From the NCBI GenBank assembly GCA_938028585.1, contig CALIZH010000173.1, positions 1 through 19,346 on the forward strand: DNA of 19,346 bases, read 5' to 3'. The translations under genes and the position numbers were made by a program. Below, in pieces: positions 1 through 6,308 of the stretch; the stretch's first letter is position 1; each line of letters starts with the position of its first letter. The stretch comes from an uncultured Actinomyces sp. (GTDB lineage: Bacteria; Actinomycetota; Actinomycetes; Actinomycetales; Actinomycetaceae). The notes under the pieces are model-generated. The model searched no databases. It saw nothing but the letters and a program-made list of their open reading frames with translations, and had not been told where the DNA came from.

Positions 1-1
1 C

Positions 2-220
2 AACGCCGCTCACGATATCCGCGGAATGGATCCAGCGGTAGGACTCACGATTGTCTCTTGGTTGGGTCGCCTGGCTTTTCTTGTCGCGCCGCCTCTTGTA
101 GGGGTTCTGGTTCAGCACACCTCGCTTCTTTCAGCAATGCTTGTCATTCCCGCTGCAGGTATTGCATTGATGGCAAGCTCCCTTGTGCTTGCTCCCAGGC
201 GCCTACGCGTGCAAAAGTGA
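2..220 (+). CDS. MFS-type transporter, C-terminal end (partial)
   Basis: The reading frame is already open at the first base and ends at TGA 218-220, so only about the last 72 residues are visible. They are strongly hydrophobic: a glycine-rich segment (SWLGRLAFLVAPPLVGVL) and then a second one (LLSAMLVIPAAGIALMASSLVL), ending in a short basic tail RRLRVQK. This pattern of two final helices and a basic cytoplasmic tail is typical of the last two membrane segments of a major facilitator superfamily transporter. The substrate cannot be told from this fragment. The stop lies only four bases before the start of the TatB-like gene, so the two are probably co-transcribed and perhaps translationally coupled. 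Another 12-helix permease family is possible. Confidence 0.6.
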   Translation, partial: NAAHDIRGMDPAVGLTIVSWLGRLAFLVAPPLVGVLVQHTSLLSAMLVIPAAGIALMASSLVLAPRRLRVQK

Positions 221-224
221 AGAC

Positions 225-530
225 ATGGACTTTCTTGGAATCAGCGGACCCGAGGCGATCATCATCGCTGTGGTGGTCCTCGCGGTTCTAGGCCCCAAAG
301 GAATGAGTGAAGCGGCGCGGCGCATCATCGATGTGCGCAGGCGCTACCAAGCGCTCACGGCCTCGTTCAGGCAGCAGTCGGATCAAGCGATGGCGCAGCT
401 TCGCGCTTACGCTGACGGCGCCGCGCAAGAAGATCGCGCAGCCAACACACCCCAATCGCCCCAAAATACAGAGCCAGAAGCGCGCACATCTGAAGAATCA
501 TCGACCACAAGTCGGGAAGCGGATTTGTAA
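225..530 (+). CDS. tatB: TatA/TatB-family Tat translocase subunit (TatB-like)
   Basis: The product is 101 residues with the TatA/B/Hcf106 layout. A short N-terminal membrane segment (residues about 8-22, EAIIIAVVVLAVLG) is followed at once by the GPK hinge, an amphipathic helix (GMSEAARRIIDVRRRYQALTASF) and a long charged, Ser/Thr/Glu-rich tail from about residue 60. The family forms the substrate-receptor or pore parts of the twin-arginine translocase. The proline of the usual FGPxxLP hinge is replaced (LGPKGMSE). The ATG at 225 starts just before the membrane segment; longer starts in the same frame only add transporter-overlapping residues. The ribosome site is weak (GAAG), which suggests coupling to the upstream stop at 218-220. 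The last 164 bp run antisense to the end of tatC. It is called TatB rather than TatA because a typical TatA lies beside tatC and because the helix and tail are long. Confidence 0.75.
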   Translation: MDFLGISGPEAIIIAVVVLAVLGPKGMSEAARRIIDVRRRYQALTASFRQQSDQAMAQLRAYADGAAQEDRAANTPQSPQNTEPEARTSEESSTTSREADL

Positions 531-1146
531 TCGCGGCGAATACGGTTGCTCCCACAACAGCCCAGCGCCAATGCCGAAGGATCTGCCCAGTTGAGGCAAG
601 TCCCAAGGCGTGAATCCCAATAATGATCATGGGGAAAAGGAAAGACGCGCCGATCACCAAGGTCAGGATCACGACGAAGCTGATATAGGAATCAAAATCC
701 AGCAGCGCAGAAGTGCCTTGGGGAAGCTCAGAGAGTAAAAGGCTGACCGCATGGGGGAGGAACCACAGCGCCGAGGCCACTCCCGCAAGGAAAAGAATCG
801 CGCTGGGAATGGCGATCAGTGCGGTGCGTCGTTTTTCCGTGCGTGTGAGAGCCGGGGCGATGAAGAGCCAAAGTTGGGTCAGCCACCACGGAGTCGTCAG
901 GATGAAGCCCGCCCAGAGCGCGAAAGTGATGTGGGTCGAAAAGGGGCCGATGATCGTGCGGAAGTTGATTCCCGAGGCCCCGGCTGAGGCGAGTGGACGC
1001 GTGAGCCACGTGGTTGCCGGAGTGTAGAGGAACCACGCGCCGATTGCTCCAACGAGGATGCCTGCAAGACTGAGCAGAAGCCGCGCGCGCAGCTCGAGGA
1101 GGTGGCGCGTCAATGACATATATGCGTCAGAATCAGCCCGGGTCAT
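367..1146 (-). CDS. tatC: Sec-independent protein translocase TatC
   Basis: This 259-residue polytopic protein has the TatC signature at its start (MSLTRHLLELRARLLLSLAG, residues 10-29) and about six hydrophobic segments, ending in a basic tail (ARRRQRKREAAPSLDPTAA). TatC is the core subunit that recognises twin-arginine signal peptides. The motif region HITFALWAGFILTTPWWLTQLWLFIAPALTRTEKR matches the conserved central part of the family. The start at 1146 gives nine residues before the usual beginning; the Met at 1119 is an equally plausible start, and neither has a strong ribosome site. The gene follows tatA on the same strand by 37 bases. Its sixth membrane segment and tail are encoded opposite the tail of the TatB-like gene. 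Confidence 0.93.
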   Translation of the reverse strand: MTRADSDAYMSLTRHLLELRARLLLSLAGILVGAIGAWFLYTPATTWLTRPLASAGASGINFRTIIGPFSTHITFALWAGFILTTPWWLTQLWLFIAPALTRTEKRRTALIAIPSAILFLAGVASALWFLPHAVSLLLSELPQGTSALLDFDSYISFVVILTLVIGASFLFPMIIIGIHALGLASTGQILRHWRWAVVGATVFAAITNPLPDLWSMILQMCALLALYFGAIGVCWLRDLLARRRQRKREAAPSLDPTAA

Positions 1147-1183
1147 TGGTTCGCAGCGAAATGATGGCGCGTTGAGAAGGTAA

Positions 1184-1384
1184 CTACTTCGACGAATCCG
1201 TGTTTTCAGGCTGAGAGGTAGAGGCCTGGTCGTTGGCGGATGAGGAGTCTTGAGACAGGTCGTTCATTTCCTCTTTGAGGATTTTTGCGCTCTTGCCAAT
1301 GGATCGCGCCAAGTCGGGGAGCTTTTGAGCGCCAAAAAGAACAAGGACAACGATCAAGACGATGATCCAGTGGATGGGACGCAT
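1184..1384 (-). CDS. tatA: Sec-independent protein translocase TatA
   Basis: This small protein (66 residues) has one N-terminal membrane helix (IHWIIVLIVVLVLFGAQKLPDLARSIGKSAKIL) carrying the exact FGxxKLPxLARxIGKS signature of TatA, then an acidic, Ser/Asn-rich tail. TatA oligomers form the translocation path in the membrane for folded, cofactor-containing proteins. A strong ribosome site (AGAAGGAG) precedes the ATG. The gene is the first of a tatA-tatC pair transcribed away from efeU. The 164-bp space between the two operons holds the operator described separately, so tatAC could share its iron control; this is an inference. Confidence 0.93.
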   Translation of the reverse strand: MRPIHWIIVLIVVLVLFGAQKLPDLARSIGKSAKILKEEMNDLSQDSSSANDQASTSQPENTDSSK

Positions 1385-1467
1385 GGGTTCTCCTTCTGAT
1401 GCGGCTTCTGGGTTGAGCCTACACCGCCTTCCGTCTGATTAGCGTGAGAAAGACAACGAAAGGGGGT

Positions 1468-1512
1468 GTACTTAGGTAACACAGGTTATCCTAAGTACAG
1501 TTAATTAGGTTA
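1468..1512. promoter_or_regulatory. Candidate iron-responsive operator (DtxR/IdeR-like inverted repeat)
   Basis: Perfect 9-base arms GTACTTAGG (1468-1476) and CCTAAGTAC (1490-1498) surround a centre that continues the symmetry as TAAC/GTTA if one base (1489) is bulged. The core TTAGGTAA...TTATCCTAA resembles the DtxR/IdeR box (TTAGGTTAGGCTAACCTAA), but its half sites are 23 rather than 19 bases from end to end. A further half site TTAGGTTA lies at 1505-1512. The site is 50 bases upstream of efeU and about 85 upstream of tatA. DtxR-family control of iron-uptake genes is known in actinobacteria; the identity of the regulator here is inferred, and the altered spacing leaves room for another metal regulator. 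Confidence 0.6.
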
Positions 1513-1548
1513 TGAATGGTTGTCGTAAATCATTCGGTTGGGAGATGA

Positions 1549-2421
1549 ATGTTCCTCGCGAACTTTCTGATTGCCCTCAGAGAGGGTGTCGAAGCCGCAC
1601 TGATCGTCGGTGTCGTAGCGGCCTATCTGGTGAAAGTTGGACGCAGGAACCTGCTCCCCAAAGTTTGGTTTGGCGTCATCATTGCCGCGGCCCTGCCCTT
1701 GAGCCTGGGCGCGATCATGACCTGGGGGCCCTATACGCTGTCATTCCAGGCGCAGGAAATTCTTGGTGGGACGCTCTCATTGGTCGCGGTCGCCATGGTG
1801 ACCTGGATGATCCTGTGGATGAGTTCAAATTCGCGTCAATTTGCACGCAAGCTTCGCGAGGATACAGCGGCACAACTTGCATCTGGCTCAGAGTGGGGAG
1901 TTGTATGGATTGCCTTCATTGCCGTGGCGCGAGAAGGAATCGAAACCGCACTCTTCGTGTGGGCGACAATCAAATCTTCTGCTGAAAATGCACTTGCAGC
2001 GCCTGCTCTTGGCGTTGTGAGCGGACTTGTGGTCGCCGTTATTATCGGCTGGCTCATCTACACCGGCGCAGCTCGAATTAACCTTTCAATCTTCTTCAAT
2101 ATCACCGGTCTTCTTCTGATTTTCGTCGCAGCAGGAATCGTTTCCTACGGTATCGGCGACCTTCAGGAAGCCTCGGTAATTCCGGGATGGGGAACCCCCA
2201 TCTATGACATCAGCGCATACCTTGATGGCTCGGTCTACTCGTGGCTGACCACCTCCTCGTGGTGGTGGACACTTCTGGAAGCAATGTTCAACGTCAATGC
2301 CGCACCCACCCACCTGCAGCTGATCGGCTGGGTGCTCTACATCGTCATTATTCTGCCGCTTTTCCTGGTGCGTTCCGGGATGATCGGCTCACAACACCAC
2401 ACCCCACAAGGAGAAAAATGA
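1549..2421 (+). CDS. efeU: Iron permease EfeU (FTR1 family)
   Basis: The 290-residue protein has about seven hydrophobic segments and two copies of the REGxE iron-binding motif: REGVE at residues 11-15 in the first helix and REGIE near residue 127. These are the hallmark of the FTR1/EfeU permeases, which move iron across the membrane after oxidation by a partner. The start at 1549 places REGVE at the usual distance from the N terminus and has a GGGAG site with short spacing. It is the first gene of the efeUOB operon; its stop overlaps the efeO start (ATGA, 2418-2421). The palindromic operator lies just upstream, which fits repression by iron. Confidence 0.95.
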   Translation: MFLANFLIALREGVEAALIVGVVAAYLVKVGRRNLLPKVWFGVIIAAALPLSLGAIMTWGPYTLSFQAQEILGGTLSLVAVAMVTWMILWMSSNSRQFARKLREDTAAQLASGSEWGVVWIAFIAVAREGIETALFVWATIKSSAENALAAPALGVVSGLVVAVIIGWLIYTGAARINLSIFFNITGLLLIFVAAGIVSYGIGDLQEASVIPGWGTPIYDISAYLDGSVYSWLTTSSWWWTLLEAMFNVNAAPTHLQLIGWVLYIVIILPLFLVRSGMIGSQHHTPQGEK

Positions 2422-3617
2422 ACGCCTCCCGCACGCGCCTCGTCATTGGAGTTGCGGCTGTTTCAGCACTGGGTTTGAGCGCATGTGTCGCCAACAACCC
2501 CTCAAGCACCTCGGCCTCGGGAAGTGCGGGCGCAAGCGACGCACCCCTGACCGTGACCATCACCGATGACACCTGCAAGGTCTCTGCCGCAAGCGTGCCT
2601 TCCGGTGTCGTGAACTTCAAGCTGACGAACAACGGAACCGTTCGCAATGAGTTCGAAATTCTTGCCGAAGACAAGCTCCGCATTGTCGGTGAACGCGAAA
2701 ACTTGGGCCCCGGAACCTCGGTCGACTACACCGTGACCCTGCAGCCCGGAAAGTACTTCACCGCCTGCAAGAAGAACATGGTTGGCGCACTTGTCGGCGC
2801 TGCTGAGTTCACCGTGACCGACTCTGGAAAGCCCGTCGAGGTTAGCTCGGACGAGCAGGCACAGATCGATGCCGCCGTCACCAACTACACCGCATACGTC
2901 CGCGATCAGTCCGGTCAGCTCCTGGAGCAAACCAAGTCCTTCGCTGAGCTGTACAAGAAGGGCGATTTCGATTCGGCCCGCAAGGCATACGCTCCTGCGC
3001 GTATGTACTACGAGCGCATCGAGCCCACTGCCGAGGCCTTTGGCGACATCGATCCTGCTCTTGACCAGCGCGAAGCTGACTGGCAGGAAGAAGGTGCTGA
3101 CGGTGAATGGACCGGTTGGCACGCGATCGAAAAGGACCTGTGGCGCCCGAATGGCTACCAGGGTCTGAGCGAGGACAAGCGTTCAAAGATGGCCGATAAG
3201 CTGGTTGAGGACACTCAAAAGCTCTACGATCTGGTCTACTCGGATAACTTCAAGATCTCCCTGTCCGACATCTCCAACGGCGCGATTTCGCTGCTTGAAG
3301 AGGTTGCCACCACGAAGATCACCGGTGAAGAAGAAGCCTTCTCTCACACGGATCTCTACGACTTCGTTGCCAATGTTGAGGGCGCCAAGGTTGCATACGG
3401 TGATGTTGAAGATATCGCAAAGGCCAAGGATGTCAAGCTGGCTGGAAAGATCTCCGATGCCTTCACTGAGCTTCAGCACGAGCTGGATAAGTACAAGGAC
3501 GGCGACGGGTACGTTTCTTACGACACCATTGATGAGGCGGGCCGTAAGGCTCTTTCCGACAAGGTCAACGCGCTGCGCCTTCCCTTGGCTCAGCTGACCG
3601 CAGCAATCGTTCAGTAA
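2418..3617 (+). CDS. efeO: EfeO: lipoprotein with cupredoxin and imelysin (M75) domains
   Basis: The product is 399 residues. A signal peptide ends in a lipobox (GLSAC, Cys23), followed by a Ser/Ala-rich linker, so it should be anchored on the outer face of the membrane. Residues about 42-135 form an EfeO-type cupredoxin domain (Cys53 and the FTACKKNM segment with Cys117 and Met121 are candidate metal ligands). Residues about 145-399 form the M75/imelysin domain with the HxxE motif in GWHAIEKDLW (His235, Glu238). EfeO binds periplasmic or extracellular iron and works with EfeU and EfeB. The ATG at 2418 has an AAGGAG site and overlaps the efeU stop by four bases; longer in-frame starts would add efeU-overlapping sequence and displace the signal peptide. 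Confidence 0.95.
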   Translation: MNASRTRLVIGVAAVSALGLSACVANNPSSTSASGSAGASDAPLTVTITDDTCKVSAASVPSGVVNFKLTNNGTVRNEFEILAEDKLRIVGERENLGPGTSVDYTVTLQPGKYFTACKKNMVGALVGAAEFTVTDSGKPVEVSSDEQAQIDAAVTNYTAYVRDQSGQLLEQTKSFAELYKKGDFDSARKAYAPARMYYERIEPTAEAFGDIDPALDQREADWQEEGADGEWTGWHAIEKDLWRPNGYQGLSEDKRSKMADKLVEDTQKLYDLVYSDNFKISLSDISNGAISLLEEVATTKITGEEEAFSHTDLYDFVANVEGAKVAYGDVEDIAKAKDVKLAGKISDAFTELQHELDKYKDGDGYVSYDTIDEAGRKALSDKVNALRLPLAQLTAAIVQ

Positions 3618-3626
3618 TTACTGAAC
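3609..3626. repeat. Perfect 18-bp palindrome over the efeO stop codon
   Basis: GTTCAGTAATTACTGAAC is a perfect palindrome with no spacer; its centre is the junction after the TAA stop of efeO (3615-3617). It could be a binding site, a small hairpin in the mRNA or chance. It lies eight bases before the larger hairpin at 3634-3672. Confidence 0.6.
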
Positions 3627-3633
3627 ACAGCGA

Positions 3634-3672
3634 GTTGGGCGTGGTGCACTTCGGAGGGGCGCCACGCCCAAC
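3634..3672 (+). terminator. Strong hairpin between efeO and efeB (attenuator or mRNA processing element)
   Basis: Perfect 11-base arms GTTGGGCGTGG (3634-3644) and CCACGCCCAAC (3662-3672) surround a 17-base loop that can add three more pairs. No T-run follows, so it is not a classic intrinsic terminator. Lying inside the operon, it may reduce transcription into efeB or protect the efeUO message. The hairpin is seen; the role is inferred. Confidence 0.6.
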
Positions 3673-3711
3673 CGCATCATTAAAATCCATCTGTCATTTA
3701 AGGACCCAGTC

Positions 3712-5055
3712 ATGACTCAGCATCATGAAACAGCTGAAAACAATGGGAATACCGACCACGAGGGGACCAAAGAAGGACTCTCGCGTCGCCAATTTTTAGG
3801 ATTAGCCGGCCTCGGCGCACTTACCCTTGGGCTGGGCGGTGGCGGCGGATTTGCCCTCGGTCGCCACGCGGGTGATGGCATCGATTCCGATGTCATGAAG
3901 AAGACCTACGAGTTCCGTGGTGAACATCAGCAGGGAATCATTACCCCAGCTCAGCAGCAGATGCACACTGCCGCATTCGACTTAACGACTACGAACCGTG
4001 ATACGCTCATTGAGCTTCTCCAAGACTGGACCTTGGCCGCTGAACGCCTGACTCATGGCGAACTCGTCAAGGACTACACAACTTCCCTGACGAAGGCGCC
4101 GGCCGATACCGGTGAATCGATGGGGCTTGGTCCTGCAGGCCTCACCATCACCTTCGGGGTTGGCAAAACCTTGTTCATCGATGACGAGGGCCGAGATCGC
4201 TTTGGTCTTGGCGATAAACTTCCCGTTGCCCTGCGTGATGGAATTCCTCCCATGGCAGCAGAAAAGCTCGACCCCAAGCGCGGCGGTGGAGACCTCATCA
4301 TCCAGGCCTGTTCCGAAGACCCCATGGTGAATCTCCACGCCCTCCACAACCTCACGCGTATCGCTTTTGGTCGCGCGACCATGCGCTGGACGCAACTGGG
4401 ATACGGGAGAACTTCATCGACCTCGAAGTCTCAGGAAACGCCTCGTAATCTATTTGGCTTCAAGGATGGAACATCCAACATCAAGGCCGAAGACTCTCAA
4501 GCTGAATTGGATAAGCACCTGTGGATCCAAGCCGGTGACGATCAGGGCTCATGGGCTGCCGGCGGATCCTACATGTGCGTGCGCAAGATCAAGATGATGA
4601 TGGAGGTCTGGGACGAACTGGTCCTGGCCGAACAAGAACAGATCATCGGGCGCGACAAGATCCACGGGGCACCTCTGTCGGGCGGTGAAGAATTCACCAA
4701 CCCTGATTTTGCGAAGGAAGGACAAGAGGGTAACCCCACTGTTGGTTCCTCCGGCTTGGCTATTGCCCCGGACTCTCACGTCGCCATGATGAACCCAAAT
4801 AACAACTCGGGGCGGCGCATGCTGCGACGCGGATACAACTACCTCGAGGGCGTGGACTACTTGGGGCGCTTGGATGCGGGTCTGTTCTTCGTCGCCTACG
4901 TGCGCAACCCTGCAGAGGGTTTTATCCCCGTTTTGGCGAAGATGAAGAGCGATCAACTGACCGAGTACCTCCAGCACTTGGCCTCAGGCGTGTACCTCAT
5001 GTTCCCGGGCGTCAAAGAAACTGACACCTACGTGGGCCAGAAGCTCTTCGAGTGA
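3712..5055 (+). CDS. efeB: EfeB: Tat-exported DyP-type heme peroxidase / deferrochelatase
   Basis: The 447-residue protein starts with a twin-arginine signal (SRRQFLG at 24-30, then a glycine-rich hydrophobic stretch to about 50), so it should leave the cytoplasm folded with heme through the Tat system. The DyP family signature GFKDGTSN is at 249-256 (Asp252, distal catalytic residue), the probable heme-ligand His356 is in DSHVAMMNP, and the conserved Arg-rich GRRMLRRGYNY follows. EfeB is proposed to oxidise ferrous iron for EfeU, and in some bacteria to release iron from heme. A good AAGGA site lies seven bases before the ATG. It is the third gene of efeUOB, 94 bases after efeO with a hairpin in between. 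Confidence 0.95.
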   Translation: MTQHHETAENNGNTDHEGTKEGLSRRQFLGLAGLGALTLGLGGGGGFALGRHAGDGIDSDVMKKTYEFRGEHQQGIITPAQQQMHTAAFDLTTTNRDTLIELLQDWTLAAERLTHGELVKDYTTSLTKAPADTGESMGLGPAGLTITFGVGKTLFIDDEGRDRFGLGDKLPVALRDGIPPMAAEKLDPKRGGGDLIIQACSEDPMVNLHALHNLTRIAFGRATMRWTQLGYGRTSSTSKSQETPRNLFGFKDGTSNIKAEDSQAELDKHLWIQAGDDQGSWAAGGSYMCVRKIKMMMEVWDELVLAEQEQIIGRDKIHGAPLSGGEEFTNPDFAKEGQEGNPTVGSSGLAIAPDSHVAMMNPNNNSGRRMLRRGYNYLEGVDYLGRLDAGLFFVAYVRNPAEGFIPVLAKMKSDQLTEYLQHLASGVYLMFPGVKETDTYVGQKLFE

Positions 5056-5066
5056 GAGGAAAAGCC

Positions 5067-5885
5067 ATGACTGACGATGCTCTTCCCATTTCACAACGCC
5101 CGGCCTCGAACGCTCCCGGACACTGGGTACTCGCTCGCGTCGGCAAACGCGTTCTGCGTCCCGGAGGGCTGGAACTGACCCTCCAGATGCTTTCCAATGC
5201 GCGCCTGACCGGCGCACGCGTTGTTGAGTTCGCTCCTGGGCTTGGACGTACCGCAACGGAGATTCTCGCTGCGCGCCCGGCCTCGTACACCGGGGTCGAC
5301 AAGGATCCGGTTGCTGCAAAACACGTGAGCGAGTTGGTCGGCACACGGGGGACGGTGATTAACGCTGATGCCTCCGACACCGGACTGGAGTCGGGGTCTG
5401 CCGATGTTGTCGTTGGTGAAGCCATGCTGACCATGCAGGGAGAGAAGTCCAAGAAAGCAATCATTTCCGAGGCCGTGCGGCTGCTGGCACCGGGAGGACG
5501 CTACGCGATCCACGAGCTTGCTGTCCAACCTGACAACATCGACGAAGAATTGCACACGCGGATTCGTCAAGATCTTGCGCGAGCTATTCACGTGAACGCG
5601 CGCCCGCTGACCTGCGAGCAGTGGGCGGAACTACTGGAGGAGTGCGGCCTCGTGGTTGAAACGATCCAAACCGCGCCGATGGCTCTGCTTGATTTCTCGC
5701 GCAATGTCCGCGATGAAGGTTTTGTGCAGACATTGCGAATTATCCGCAATGTCCTTTCAGATCGAGAGCTACGTGAGCGTGTGCTAGGAATGAGGAAGAC
5801 TTTCCGCACATATCAACAGTGGATGTGCGGAGTGGCAATTGTGGCTCATAAGCCACTGAAAGGAGAACGCCATGACGCTCAGTGA
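5067..5885 (+). CDS. Class I SAM-dependent methyltransferase, substrate unknown
   Basis: The 272-residue protein has a Rossmann methyltransferase fold: motif I as VVEFAPGLGRT (52-62), the acidic residue after strand 2 in GVDKD (76-80), an acidic loop NADASD (99-104), and motif IV-like DVVVGEAML followed by the post-I helix and LLAPGGRYAIHEL (139-151). The C-terminal third has no recognisable substrate motif. ATG 5067 is preferred over the GTG at 5052 because GAGGA (5056-5060) is well placed for it. It begins 11 bases after the efeB stop and overlaps the following cupin gene by 14 bases, so it is a true member of the efe operon. A role in iron or heme metabolism is suggested only by position. 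Confidence 0.85.
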   Translation: MTDDALPISQRPASNAPGHWVLARVGKRVLRPGGLELTLQMLSNARLTGARVVEFAPGLGRTATEILAARPASYTGVDKDPVAAKHVSELVGTRGTVINADASDTGLESGSADVVVGEAMLTMQGEKSKKAIISEAVRLLAPGGRYAIHELAVQPDNIDEELHTRIRQDLARAIHVNARPLTCEQWAELLEECGLVVETIQTAPMALLDFSRNVRDEGFVQTLRIIRNVLSDRELRERVLGMRKTFRTYQQWMCGVAIVAHKPLKGERHDAQ

Positions 5886-6246
5886 CGACACAAATCTTGA
5901 GGTCCCCGTGCCGATCATGACTGATGTTCAAGACATCGCCTCGATGATCCAGATCAACGAACAGGCCACGGTTTCTCGCACCGTCATGCACTGCGAAGGA
6001 ATGCGACTGGTCCTCTTCTCCTTTGACAAGGATGAGATTCTCAGCGAACACACTGCGGCAATGCCCGTGATCCTCCAGACCCTTGAGGGGGCCCTGGAAA
6101 TCACCGCTGACGGTCGTACAGTGATTCTGCGCCCCGGTGATGTCATCCACTTCGGAACGCGACTGCCTCACGCCGTGCGCGCGCTTGAGCCTTCCAAGAT
6201 GGCGCTGTTCATGCTTGACTCGCGCGAGCGTGCGCCTAAGAAGTAA
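5872..6246 (+). CDS. Small single-domain cupin protein
   Basis: The 124-residue protein has one cupin beta-barrel. The first cupin motif is SEHTAAMPVILQTLEGALEI (His60, Glu72) and the second is RPGDVIHFGTRLPHAVRAL (Gly89, Asp90, His100). The second histidine of the usual HxH pair is absent, so a metal site, if present, would be of reduced or altered type. Small cupins of this kind bind metal or small ligands as enzymes or sensors; no reaction can be named. An excellent AAAGGAG site precedes the ATG, which lies inside the end of the methyltransferase gene. It is the last gene of the operon and is followed by a terminator hairpin. Confidence 0.85.
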   Translation: MTLSDDTNLEVPVPIMTDVQDIASMIQINEQATVSRTVMHCEGMRLVLFSFDKDEILSEHTAAMPVILQTLEGALEITADGRTVILRPGDVIHFGTRLPHAVRALEPSKMALFMLDSRERAPKK

Positions 6247-6264
6247 AGCGAGAAAATGTTGATC

Positions 6265-6293
6265 GGGGCTGGGTTTGTGAGTAACCCAGCCCC
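6265..6293. terminator. Bidirectional terminator between the efe operon and nadE
   Basis: Perfect 11-bp stem GGGGCTGGGTT (6265-6275) and AACCCAGCCCC (6283-6293) with a 7-base loop, followed by TTTCG on the plus strand and by A/T-rich sequence on the other side. It lies between two converging genes (stops at 6246 and 6309) and probably serves both. Confidence 0.85.
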
Positions 6294-6308
6294 TTTCGTA
6301 TGAGAGAT

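Noticed and set aside
1512..1985. Plus-strand frame overlapping the start of efeU
   Set aside because: It is a shifted frame of the FTR1 permease with Cys/Arg-rich composition and no domain.
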